A stretch of 64,000 bases of DNA from Umezawaea sp049997955 (GTDB lineage Bacteria > Actinomycetota > Actinomycetes > Mycobacteriales > Pseudonocardiaceae). The notes beneath the pieces were generated by a model that was not told where the DNA came from, made no database searches, and was given only the letters and a program-made list of their open reading frames with translations. Both the position numbers and the translations under genes were made by a program. Location of the stretch: positions 62,001 through 126,000 of the forward strand of contig JAEBDY010000006.1 of the NCBI GenBank assembly GCA_049997955.1. The letters run 5' to 3'. Numbering within the stretch: the first letter of the stretch is position 1; every line of letters begins with the position of its first letter. Shown here one piece after another: positions 9,701 to 16,802 of this stretch.

Positions 9701-10265
9701 GCCCGACCAGGTGCTCCCCCAGCTCGCCCGCGAGCGCCAGCAGGTAGCCGGTGACGGTCGCCGGGATCTTGTCCGTGTCCAGGTCCTCGGTCCACGTCGA
9801 CACCACGCGGTGCGCCAGCTGCCACGACGACGTCTCGGTGAGCAGCCGCACACCGGGTTCCACCGGCAGCCGCAGCCCGTGCTCGGTCACCAGCCGCCCC
9901 GCGTACGCGTGGTAGGTCAGCACGACCGGCTCGGCGGTCATCACCGCCGCCCGCCGCTCCCCGCTCGGGTCCAGCTCGTCCAGCAGCCCCGACCCGCCCA
10001 GCCGCCGCAACCGCAGCCGGATCCGCTCGGCCAGCTGCCGCGCCGCCTTGCGGGTGAACGTCAGCCCCAGCACCTGGTCCGGGGTCACGATGCCGTTCGC
10101 GACCAGCCACACCACCCGTGCGGCCATGGTCTCGGTCTTGCCCGCTCCCGCCCCGGCGACGACCAGCGCGGGTTCCACGGGGGCGGCGACCACCGCGGCC
10201 TGCTCGGCCGTCGGCTTCGGCAGACCGAGCGCGGCGGCGACCTCGAACGGACTGGCGAAGCTCAT
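6783..10265 (-). CDS. adnB: ATP-dependent helicase-nuclease subunit AdnB
   Basis: UvrD/RecB-like motor-nuclease of 1160 residues. The superfamily 1 motor begins with the Q-motif PTAEQAAVV and Walker A AGAGAGKTE (about 37-45), then LLDEYQDT (motif II), VGDPAQAIYGWRG (motif III) and TMHSAKGLEW (motif V) near residue 660. An acidic, proline-rich linker covers about 790-890. The C-terminal PD-(D/E)XK nuclease carries GRMDAVF and VVDWKTG. With AdnA it forms the heterodimer that resects DNA double-strand breaks in mycobacteria; AdnB is the main translocating motor there. It has no Fe-S cysteine set, as in known AdnB. It lies 31 bp downstream of adnA in the same operon. Confidence 0.93.
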   Translation of the reverse strand: MSFASPFEVAAALGLPKPTAEQAAVVAAPVEPALVVAGAGAGKTETMAARVVWLVANGIVTPDQVLGLTFTRKAARQLAERIRLRLRRLGGSGLLDELDPSGERRAAVMTAEPVVLTYHAYAGRLVTEHGLRLPVEPGVRLLTETSSWQLAHRVVSTWTEDLDTDKIPATVTGYLLALAGELGEHLVGPEALRTHAEWLIGVIENAPKTARQKAGLPEKLRDIVAAQRLRVNLLPLLEAYQQRKRREAAMDFADQMSLAARLASEHPEVAQGERERYGAVLLDEYQDTGHAQRVLLRSLFGQGEPMPVTSVGDPAQAIYGWRGASAANLPRFTTDFPAAEGEPATRYGLLTSFRNPPEVLALANAASAPLRAAGLEVDELRARDGAGPGDVRLALLPDVRQELDWLADSVAAQWQAHLDVEDTPPTAAVLVRRRADMGAIAAALRERGLPVEVVGLGGLLDEPEVRDLTSALRVLVNPLAGTAAARLLTGSRWRVAAFDLAALWQRARELAGAPSRQSVVDDPLSVLADALPGEHAEQAGLADALDDPGDPAAYSPEGYRRIRRLGGELATLRRRLDQPLSELVADVERTLLLDIESMARPGGVGRAHLDAFADVVSDFAAASPSATLPSLLDYLYTAEHAEDGLEPGEVEVAENRVQILTMHSAKGLEWHIVAVPHIVKDVFPGRRKTSCWLKAVAELPADLRGDAADLPKLRIPGGGNRKEVEEALDLHAEEFEERRLVEERRLLYVALTRSEHSLLVSGHWWGETGAKVKGPSPFLVEIHEVLKTAEEPPGEIVVWSDPPAENEPNPLTGEVKSAEWPADPLGRRRAAVSDGATMVLAALDQRLEASRRDRYVPPADDEAPLPEAPPEYEPPPDEADHDLDEPPPEFDDEPGFEEPQDEPEPAPVPVAPEFDEVAPLDEEDDLDPEGWSRDVDVLLAERAAAANRRERVVMPEHLSVSQLVELAADPDQLARRLRRPLPFPPNPMARRGTAFHTWLEKRFGASRLLDIDELPGAADDGAAPDTELERLQRAFLASEWADRMPHDVEVPFEAEVDGMSVRGRMDAVFADPDGGWTVVDWKTGAVPDEDKLPALSVQLAAYRLAWASLAGAEVESVRAAFHYVQHDRTLRPTDLLDATGLRALIRSVPDGTAPDRAART

Positions 10266-10296
10266 GCCCTGGTCCGGAGGTCGACGTCCACGGACG

Positions 10297-13200
10297 TCAC
10301 TGTCCCACCTGTCTGCCGGACGAGTGCACCGGGCACGCCGTCCGAGCGGGGCAGCGGTCGCAGTCCTGGTTCTCCCTGGCGGTGTACTCGGGGCCGGTGC
10401 TGGAGCCCGCCGCCTCCTGCACGGCTTCGAGCCACACGCGGACGCCCTGCTCGTCCAGGGGGGCCTGGGAGCGTTCGACCGCGCCGGTCTTCTTGTCCTC
10501 CTTGGCGACGTACAGCAGGCGGGCGCCGCCGGGTTCGGTGCCGAGGCCGAGGTGGGTGAAGCCGCCGAGGGCCGTCGCGAGCTGGTAGACGGCGAGCTGG
10601 GGGTGGGCCTCGGCGTCGTCCTTGGACACGGGCTGCTTGCCGGTCTTCAGGTCGACCACGACGGGACGGCCGTCGGCGTCGGTCTCCAGCCGGTCGACGC
10701 GGCCGCGGACCTTGAGCCAGGGCCCGCCGGGCTGCTTGGGGACGTCGACGAGCATCTCCTCCTCGACGGCGACCTGCGTCAGCTGGGTGCGGCTGCTCGC
10801 GAGCCAGTCGAGGAACGTGTCCAGCATCTTCTCGACCCGGATCCGCTCACGACGGGAGAACCAGGGCGCGCCCGCGTCGACGGCCGTCCAGGCCTCGTCC
10901 AGCTTGACCCGCAGCTCCTTCTCGTCCGCGCCGCTCGCGGCGGCCTGCGCCAGCGCGTGCACGAGGGTGCCGGTGATCGACGCCAGCTCGGCCGGGTCCT
11001 GGCCGCCGTGGCGTTCGACGACCCAGCGCACCGGGCACTTCGCGAGCACCTCGAGCGTGGACGGGGACACGCTGACCGTGTGCTCCTCCGTCCACAGCGG
11101 ATCACCGGTCGACACCTCTGGCAGGCCGTACCAGGAGTCCGGGTGCGCGCCGGGGACCTGGGCCTCCGCGAGGCGGGCCAGCTGCACGGCCGCGCGCTGC
11201 CTGCGTTCCGGTTCGGTGTCGTCGTCGCACAGCACGCGGCGCAGCTCGCCGACCAGCTCGGCCAGCACCAGTCCGCGTTCGGGGGTGAACGTCGGCCGCT
11301 CCACGGCGTCCGTGGTCAGGTCGTCCAGCTCGTCCAGGAACCGCGACGGCTGCTCGTCCTCGCCGCGCACCGCGCTCACCATCAGCGTGCGGCGGGCCCG
11401 GCTCGCCGCGACCAGCAGCAGCCTGCGCTCCTCGGCGAGCAGCGGGGCGACGGCGGAGACCTTGTCCGCCGGGTCCATGCCGCCCACCAGGTCGACCATG
11501 CGCTCGACGCCGAGGATCGAGCCGCGCAGCCGCAGGTCGGGCCAACTCCCCTCCTGCACACCGGGAATCGCCACGACCGTCCACTCGCGACCGGCGGCGG
11601 AGTGGGCGGTCAGCACGGCGACGGCCTCGCCGACGGGCGCGGACGCGGCCAGCGAGTCGCCCGCGATCCGCTGCGCGGCCAGGTAGTCGGCGAAGCCCTC
11701 CACCGTGGAGCCGGGCAGCCGGTCCACGTACTTCGCGGCGGCCTCGAACAAGCCCACGATGGCGTCCAGGTCGCGGTCGGCCTGCATGCCGGGCGTGCCC
11801 CGGCGCGACGACTGGCTCACCCAGCGGGACTCCAGGTGGCAGTTCTGCCACAGGTTCCACAGCACGACCTCGACGCTGCGGTGCGCGGCGATGTCCTTGC
11901 GGGCCCCGGTGATCAGGTTCGCGATCCGGCGCGCGGGCATGGCCTCGGCGTCCTCCAGCGCGGCCAGCCGGTCGTTCGACTCGATCACCTCGACCAGCAG
12001 CGCGCCGCTCGCCCGGTCACCGCCCGCGGCCATCTCCAGCCGCCGCAGGCCGCGGCGCAACCGGCGCAGCGCCAACGGGTCCGCGCCGCCGAGGGCGGAG
12101 GACAGCAGCATCGCCGCGGTGTCCTCGTCCAGGCTGCCGCGCACGGCGGCGCAGCGCAGCACCGCGAGCAGCGGGCGGACGGCGGGCTGCTGGGCCAGCG
12201 GCAGCTCGTCGCCCGGCACGGCCACCGGGACGCCCGCGGCCAGCAGTGCGCGTTGCAGCACGGGGAGCGACCGGGTCGCCGAGCGCGCGATCACGGCCAT
12301 CTCCGACCAGGGCACCTCGTCTATGAGGTGCGCGCGGCGCAGCTGGTCCGCGACCCAGGCCGCCTCCTGGGCGGCCGACGCGAGCAGCCGCACCTGCACG
12401 GTGCCCTCGCCGTCGGCGCCCGCCACCTCGCGGGCGGGCGAGCGGCCGGGCAGCCGGGCCGCGAGGCCGTGCACGGCGGCGCGCACCTCCGGCGTCATCC
12501 GGTAGCCCTGGCTGAGCACGACCGTCGCCCGCTCCAGCGGATCGGCGTCGACGAGCAGGCCGGGATCCGCGCCGCGGAAGGAGAAGATCGCCTGGTCCGG
12601 GTCGCCCGCCAGGAGGAACTCGTGGGCCGTCGCGCCGATCTCCCCCAGCAGCGAGTACTGCTGCGGGTCGAGGTGCTGGGCGTCGTCGACGAACAGGTGC
12701 CGCACGCGCCGCCGTTCGGTCTCCAGCAGCTCCGGGTCCGCGTGGAACGCCAGCAGCGCGCTGTCGACCAGTTCGGCCGCGTCCAGCGCGGGCGCCAGCG
12801 ACGGCGAGGAGTCGCCGCCCATCAGGAGCAGGACCTCCTCGTACTGCCTGCCGAACAGGCCCGCGGCGATCCACTCCTCCCGGCCCTGCGCGTAGCCCAG
12901 CTCGACCAGGTCCTCCGGGCCGAGGCCGCGTTCGGTGGCGCGCAGCAGCAGGTCGCGCAGTTCGGCGGTGAAGCCGGGCAGGCCGATGGCGGGCCGCAGG
13001 CGTTCCGGCCACTTCGGCGCGCCGTCCTCCACGTCGCCCGCCAGCAGTTCGCGCACCAGCGCGTCCTGCTCCGGCCCGGACAGCAGCCGGGGCGTCGGGT
13101 CGCCCGCCAGCACGGCCTGCGCGCGCAGCACGGCGAACGCGTACGAGTGCACCGTGCGCACCAGCGGTTCGCGGACCGTGCGCAGCACCGCGCCGCCCGG

Positions 13201-13515
13201 TTCGGAGTCGTCCGTGAGCAGCCGGGTGATCCGAGCCCGCATCGCCACGGCCGCCTGCCGGTTCGCGGTCAGGACCAGGACGTTCTCCGGGTCGGCTCCG
13301 CCGCGCAGCACGCGGTCGGCGGCGACCTCGGCCAGCAGCGTGGTCTTGCCGGTGCCCGGTCCGCCCAGTACGCGCAGGAATCCGCCCCCGTGGTCGAACA
13401 CCCGCCGAGCGGCGGAGTCCCACTGCGGGCGGGGCCGGTCTTCCGGCGACCGGCGCACCAGCAGGGGCGAGGAGTTGGCGACCACGGGTGTGATGGAACC
13501 ACGTTGCACCGACAA
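10297..13515 (-). CDS. adnA: ATP-dependent helicase-nuclease subunit AdnA
   Basis: Partner of AdnB, up to 1072 residues. Motor motifs: Walker A GGPGTGKTT near residue 56, LFVDDAQHLDPQQ (motif II), AGDPDQAIFSFRGA (motif III) and VLTAHSAAGREW (motif V). The C-terminal nuclease has VRGRVDRL and VVVDLKTGKQP. A four-cysteine Fe-S staple is visible: one Cys in VLAKCPVRWVVE and three in CDRCPARTAC, at the extreme C-terminus. The start is uncertain: position 13515 is TTG and a GTG lies two codons on at 13509; neither has a clear ribosome site. First gene of the adnAB operon. The order matches mycobacterial Rv3202c-Rv3201c. Confidence 0.92.
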   Translation of the reverse strand: MSVQRGSITPVVANSSPLLVRRSPEDRPRPQWDSAARRVFDHGGGFLRVLGGPGTGKTTLLAEVAADRVLRGGADPENVLVLTANRQAAVAMRARITRLLTDDSEPGGAVLRTVREPLVRTVHSYAFAVLRAQAVLAGDPTPRLLSGPEQDALVRELLAGDVEDGAPKWPERLRPAIGLPGFTAELRDLLLRATERGLGPEDLVELGYAQGREEWIAAGLFGRQYEEVLLLMGGDSSPSLAPALDAAELVDSALLAFHADPELLETERRRVRHLFVDDAQHLDPQQYSLLGEIGATAHEFLLAGDPDQAIFSFRGADPGLLVDADPLERATVVLSQGYRMTPEVRAAVHGLAARLPGRSPAREVAGADGEGTVQVRLLASAAQEAAWVADQLRRAHLIDEVPWSEMAVIARSATRSLPVLQRALLAAGVPVAVPGDELPLAQQPAVRPLLAVLRCAAVRGSLDEDTAAMLLSSALGGADPLALRRLRRGLRRLEMAAGGDRASGALLVEVIESNDRLAALEDAEAMPARRIANLITGARKDIAAHRSVEVVLWNLWQNCHLESRWVSQSSRRGTPGMQADRDLDAIVGLFEAAAKYVDRLPGSTVEGFADYLAAQRIAGDSLAASAPVGEAVAVLTAHSAAGREWTVVAIPGVQEGSWPDLRLRGSILGVERMVDLVGGMDPADKVSAVAPLLAEERRLLLVAASRARRTLMVSAVRGEDEQPSRFLDELDDLTTDAVERPTFTPERGLVLAELVGELRRVLCDDDTEPERRQRAAVQLARLAEAQVPGAHPDSWYGLPEVSTGDPLWTEEHTVSVSPSTLEVLAKCPVRWVVERHGGQDPAELASITGTLVHALAQAAASGADEKELRVKLDEAWTAVDAGAPWFSRRERIRVEKMLDTFLDWLASSRTQLTQVAVEEEMLVDVPKQPGGPWLKVRGRVDRLETDADGRPVVVDLKTGKQPVSKDDAEAHPQLAVYQLATALGGFTHLGLGTEPGGARLLYVAKEDKKTGAVERSQAPLDEQGVRVWLEAVQEAAGSSTGPEYTARENQDCDRCPARTACPVHSSGRQVGQ

Positions 13516-13633
13516 GACGAGGGAGCACCCGCCGGGTGGCCCAGCGTGGTGCCCGGCTCACTCCGGGTGAGGGCCCCGAACCGCGTGGCCGGAGGGGAGT
13601 CGACCGGTGGGCGACCCGAATCCGGCGAGCTCC

Positions 13634-13660
13634 TTGACAGGCGAAGTGGTCTAGTCCATT
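13634..13660 (+). promoter_or_regulatory. TTGACA box with overlapping DasR/GntR-type (dre-like) site
   Basis: A consensus -35 hexamer TTGACA (13634-13639) is followed at 13645-13660 by AGTGGTCTAGTCCATT. That differs at two positions from a typical dre palindrome, and the core TGGTCTAGtCCA differs at one base from the twofold-symmetric TGGTCTAGACCA. No good -10 follows at 17 bp. It points toward the structured region and the alkyltransferase-like gene. Confidence 0.4.
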
Positions 13661-13760
13661 TTGGGGGCAGGCGCGGGCCGTGTGAGCCGGTTCACGTCCT
13701 GCGGGTGCTCCACGGAGGACGGGCGGTGGACGTCCTCCTGGGACTCCGCTGCCCCAAAAC
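13659..13760 (+). other. Possible structured RNA / long-range hairpin upstream of ATL gene
   Basis: The arms TTTTGGGGGCAG (13659-13670) and CTGCCCCAAAAC (13749-13760) are complementary across about 78 nt. The enclosed stretch contains smaller stems: GTGA...TCAC around 13681-13694 and GGAGGAC...GTCCTCC around 13715-13738. It lies in the 314-bp gap between the divergent adnA and ATL genes and ends 69 bp before the ATL start. No gene is seen in the gap. Confidence 0.35.
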
Positions 13761-13829
13761 CCCTCCGGTGGCCGGACTGTGACCCCGACCCGGCCCGGCC
13801 ACCGGGGTTCCAACTGCCAGACTTGCGCC

Positions 13830-14159
13830 GTGGACGAGCAGCTGCACGAGATGATCCGCGAGGTCGTGCGAAAGATCCCCAGCGGCCGGGTGGCGACCTA
13901 CGGCGACGTGGCCGACCTGTCCCGCGCCCCCTCGCCCAGGCTGGTCGGGCAGGTGCTGAACAACGACGGCGGCGACCTCCCGTGGCACCGGGTCCTGCGC
14001 GCCAACGGCACCTGCGCGCCGCACATCGCGGAGGAGCAGCTCCAGCGGCTCGCCGCGGAGGGCGTGCTCGCCGACGACGGCAAGGTCAGCCTGCGGACGT
14101 ACCGCTGGGAGGACGCCGTCAAGGCGAAGGACGAGGACGAGCCGCCCAGCCTCTTCTGA
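13830..14159 (+). CDS. Alkyltransferase-like protein (ATL), MGMT fold
   Basis: 110-residue member of the O6-alkylguanine DNA alkyltransferase fold (DNA_binding_1 domain), without the N-terminal domain. The active-site motif that reads PCHR in true alkyltransferases is PWHRV here (residues 51-55), so the acceptor cysteine is replaced by tryptophan. Such ATLs bind O6-alkylguanine without repairing it and flag the lesion for nucleotide excision repair. VATYGDVA (21-28) supplies the helix and base-flipping Tyr, and NNDGGDLPWHRVL is well conserved. The GTG at 13830 gives the family-usual N-terminus; an ATG at 13779 would add 17 unusual residues. Equivalent to Rv3204 by position next to adnA. Confidence 0.88.
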   Translation: MDEQLHEMIREVVRKIPSGRVATYGDVADLSRAPSPRLVGQVLNNDGGDLPWHRVLRANGTCAPHIAEEQLQRLAAEGVLADDGKVSLRTYRWEDAVKAKDEDEPPSLF

Positions 14160-14175
14160 CCCGGCCCGGACAGCC

Positions 14176-14210
14176 GAGTGCCCCCTTCGAGTCGTCTCGG
14201 AGGGGGCACT
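14176..14210. terminator. Bidirectional hairpin terminator
   Basis: A 15-bp stem with one mismatch (AGTGCCCCCTTCGAG / CTCGGAGGGGGCACT, TCGT loop) sits between the convergent ATL and TPR genes, 16 bp after the ATL stop. Confidence 0.75.
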
Positions 14211-14223
14211 GGACCTGGTTCGA

Positions 14224-14580
14224 CTAGACGCGCGCCTCGACCCGCGCGACCTCGGCGGCGACGTCGGGGTCGCGGGTGAGCGCGGCGGCCAGTCGGAGTT
14301 CCGGCAGCGCCTCGACGTGACGGCCCTGCCTGCTCAGGGTTCGACCCAGCAGCAGTCGGGCGTACCCGTCGCTGGGGTCGAGGTCGAGCAGGGAGCGCAG
14401 CACGCGCTCGGCGTTGCCCAGCGAGGCGGACTGGAAGTGCGCCAGCGCCAGCTCGGTCAGGATCGAACGGTCGGCGGGCGCGGCTTCCGCGGCTTGCGCC
14501 AGGAAGTGCGCCGCCCTGCTCGGGTCGCCCGCCGCGCGGAATTCGCGGCCGTGACGAACGAGCTCGAACACGTCGGTCAT
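14224..14580 (-). CDS. Small TPR-repeat protein
   Basis: 118-residue protein consisting almost wholly of three tetratricopeptide repeats, with the usual A/G/A pattern: FELVRHGREFRAAGDPSRAAHFLAQAAEAAP, then ILTELALAHFQSASLGNAERVLRS, then ARLLLGRTLSRQGRHVEALPE (described by pattern, about residues 5-35, 39-69 and 73-103). No signal peptide or membrane helix is present, so it is a cytoplasmic protein-protein adaptor. ATG start. It reads toward the ATL gene from the far side of the terminator; its partner is unknown. Confidence 0.75.
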   Translation of the reverse strand: MTDVFELVRHGREFRAAGDPSRAAHFLAQAAEAAPADRSILTELALAHFQSASLGNAERVLRSLLDLDPSDGYARLLLGRTLSRQGRHVEALPELRLAAALTRDPDVAAEVARVEARV

Positions 14581-14642
14581 GTCAGCTCCTCATCAGCCGT
14601 GGGTGTGCTCCCCGCTCAACCAGTTGACCCGTCAACCTATTC

Positions 14643-15302
14643 CTAGGCGACCTGGAGGAAGCACCGCGCCTCGTAGTAGCGCAGCAGAACCGCTTCCACC
14701 ACGCGGAGGTGCGCGCCGATCGGCTCGGCCACCACGTCGGCCCCCGCGTTCGCCAGCCGCTGGTGGAACAGGCCGGGAGCCAGCAGCCAGGACGCCACCG
14801 CGACCCGACGGCCCCGCGCCTTCAGCTCCGCCACCACCTCCGGCACCGACGGCGACGCGGTCGCGACGTACCCGACCTCGGCGCCCAACGTCCGCGCCAC
14901 GCCGACGACGTCCGCCAGCGCCCGCGGGTCCGACGACCCCGCCGCCGCCAGCACCACCGCGTCCCCCGGCCGCCACCCGGCTTCCCGCAACCGTTCCCGC
15001 AGCACCGGCAGCAGCGCGGACCCGATCGGCTCGGTCACCACCACGTCGCCGTACCCGCTGGCCGCGATCTGCTGCGGCACGTCGACGCGCACGTGGTAGC
15101 CGGCCGCGAGGAACGCGGGCACCACGACCGCGGGCCCGCTCACCCCGGCCAGCACCGACGTCACGTCCGGCTGCCGCACGTCGGCGTAGGCGACCTCCAC
15201 CGGCACGTCACCGAGCCGCGCCCGCACCAGGGCCGCGATCTCCTCGACCACCGCCGCCCCGCGCGGGTCACGGGTGCCGTGCGCCACCAGAACCAACGTC
15301 AT
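14643..15302 (-). CDS. CbiX/SirB-type sirohydrochlorin chelatase-like protein
   Basis: 219-residue CbiX-family protein that by family inserts Fe2+ (or Co2+) into sirohydrochlorin, the last step of siroheme synthesis. Two alpha/beta half-domains are visible, beginning LVLVAHGTRDPRG (metal-ligand His8) and AVVLAAAGSSDPRA; the second metal His lies in AAGYHVRVDVP. The ATG at 15302 is preferred over the in-frame GTG at 15317 because GGAGGG stands 7 nt before it. It is the last gene of the nitrite reductase/siroheme run. Siroheme is the NirB cofactor, so its place here makes sense. Mycobacteria carry a similar gene beside narK3 (Rv0259c). Confidence 0.82.
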   Translation of the reverse strand: MTLVLVAHGTRDPRGAAVVEEIAALVRARLGDVPVEVAYADVRQPDVTSVLAGVSGPAVVVPAFLAAGYHVRVDVPQQIAASGYGDVVVTEPIGSALLPVLRERLREAGWRPGDAVVLAAAGSSDPRALADVVGVARTLGAEVGYVATASPSVPEVVAELKARGRRVAVASWLLAPGLFHQRLANAGADVVAEPIGAHLRVVEAVLLRYYEARCFLQVA

Positions 15303-15336
15303 CGCCACACCCTCCACTCGCGAGTCCCAAGACGGA

Positions 15337-16461
15337 TCAGACGGCGACGCCCGTGGGCTCCATCGCGATCCGGTAGCCCCGCTTCACCACGGTGCACACC
15401 AGCCGCGGCTCGCCCAGCGCGGTGCGCAGCCTGCCGATCGCCGTCTCCACGGCGTGCTCCTCGCCGCCACCGGGCAGCGCGGCCAGCAGGTCCTTGCGCG
15501 ACACCACCCGCCCACGTGCGTCGACCAGCGCCCGCAGCACGGCCATCGGCGCGGGCGCGACGGGCCGCAGTTCCCCGTCCACCACCACGGCCTGGCCGCG
15601 CATCTCGATCTCCCGCGCCGCGATCCGCAGCCGCACGGCGCGTTCCGGCAGCGCCAGCGTCAGTTCCCGCGCCATGGCCCCGATCCGCGCCCGCGCGGGC
15701 TGCACGACCGGGATGCCGAGGTCGACCAGCGGGCCCGCGGTGATCGACCCGACGCCGAGCACCAGCACGTCCCGCCGCAGCACGTCCACCAGCGCGGAGA
15801 ACCGGTCGGTGTCCCGCGCCACCTGGAGCACGCTCGCCGCGGCGGGCGCGCTGGTGAACGTCAGCGCGTCCACCTGCCGGGCCAGCACGGCGTCCAGGAG
15901 CCGGTGCAGCGGACCGGGGTCGGCCGGGCCGGTCCACCGGTAGACCGGCACCTCCACGACCTCGGCGCCCGCCTCGCGCAGCGTGCGCACGAAGTGCGGC
16001 AGCGGTTCCCCGTGCAGCTGCACCGCGATCCGCTGACCGTCCACACCGGACCTCAGCAGGTACTCCAGCAGTTCGGCGTTGCTCTCCGAGTCCGGCGACC
16101 ACGCCTCCGTCAGCCCGGCGGCGCGCACCGCGCCCTTCGCCTTCGGTCCGCGGGCCAGCAGCTTGCCGCGCCCCAACCGGTCCAGCAGCCGCGCCCCGAG
16201 CCCCCAGCCCTCGGCGGCCTCGATCCAGCCCCGGAACCCGATGCCGGTGGTCGCGACCACGACGTCGACCGGCTCGGTGACCAGCCTCCTGGTCGCGGCG
16301 AGCAGTTCGGCGTCGTCCGGCAGCGGCACGATCCGGATCGCGGGCCCCTGGATCACCGCGGCGCCCTTGCGCTCCAGCAGCGCGCCCAGCTCGTCGGCCC
16401 GGCGGGCAGCGGTGACGCCGACGGTGTACCCGGCCAGCGGTGCGACGTCGAGGGAGGTCAT
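15337..16461 (-). CDS. Uroporphyrinogen-III synthase domain fused to winged-helix DNA-binding domain
   Basis: 374-residue two-domain protein. Residues about 10-265 form a HemD fold (GYTVGVTAARRADELGALLE, TTGIGF, FTSAPAA, LGVGSITAGPL). Residues about 280-370 form an OmpR-type trans_reg_C winged helix (MAVLRALVDARGRVVSRKDL, VETAIGRLRTALGE, VVKRGYR). The same fusion is known in M. tuberculosis Rv0260c. It could make uroporphyrinogen III for siroheme, act as a regulator of the island, or both; the sequence does not decide. Its ATG overlaps the nirD stop, so it is translationally coupled to nirBD. Confidence 0.85.
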   Translation of the reverse strand: MTSLDVAPLAGYTVGVTAARRADELGALLERKGAAVIQGPAIRIVPLPDDAELLAATRRLVTEPVDVVVATTGIGFRGWIEAAEGWGLGARLLDRLGRGKLLARGPKAKGAVRAAGLTEAWSPDSESNAELLEYLLRSGVDGQRIAVQLHGEPLPHFVRTLREAGAEVVEVPVYRWTGPADPGPLHRLLDAVLARQVDALTFTSAPAAASVLQVARDTDRFSALVDVLRRDVLVLGVGSITAGPLVDLGIPVVQPARARIGAMARELTLALPERAVRLRIAAREIEMRGQAVVVDGELRPVAPAPMAVLRALVDARGRVVSRKDLLAALPGGGEEHAVETAIGRLRTALGEPRLVCTVVKRGYRIAMEPTGVAV

Positions 16462-16802
16462 GGGGACCCCACCTGCACGATGCCGTCGAGCACCCGCACC
16501 GGGTGGACCGCGATCGACACGGTCGGGTCGTCCACGCAGGCGCCCGTCCTGAGGTCGAACGACTGCTTGTAGATCGGCGACGCCACGACGACCACGCCGC
16601 CGCGGTCGCCCACGATCCCGCGCGACAGCACGGCCGCGCCGCTGAACGGGTCGACGTTGGCGACGGCGTGCATCGCCCCGTCGAACGTCCGGAACACCGC
16701 CACCTGCGAGGCGTCCGGCAAGAGGACCGCGACCCCGGCTTCCGGCTGGAGCGCGTCCCACGCGCAGACCGACGTCCACGTCAGTTCGACCACTGCGGTC
16801 AT
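16458..16802 (-). CDS. nirD: Nitrite reductase small subunit NirD
   Basis: 114-residue Rieske-like protein, the small subunit of NADH-dependent assimilatory nitrite reductase. The fold is recognisable from VAVFRTFDGAMHAVANVDPFSGAAVLSRG (about 34-62) and VASPIYKQSFDLRTGACVDD (73-92), which keep the Rieske loops but lack the full Cys/His cluster ligands, as normal for NirD. Start and stop overlap nirB and the HemD-fusion gene by 4 bp each, giving strict operon coupling. Confidence 0.92.
   Translation of the reverse strand: MTAVVELTWTSVCAWDALQPEAGVAVLLPDASQVAVFRTFDGAMHAVANVDPFSGAAVLSRGIVGDRGGVVVVASPIYKQSFDLRTGACVDDPTVSIAVHPVRVLDGIVQVGSP

Noticed and set aside
6633..10559. A plus-strand open frame of over 1300 codons antisense to adnB
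   Set aside because: It is the complement of a GC-rich coding gene, has Arg/Gln/Val-rich low-complexity translation and no domain, while the minus strand shows all helicase and nuclease motifs.
10048..13782. A long plus-strand open frame antisense to adnA
   Set aside because: Same reason: composition-driven shadow of the true minus-strand gene.
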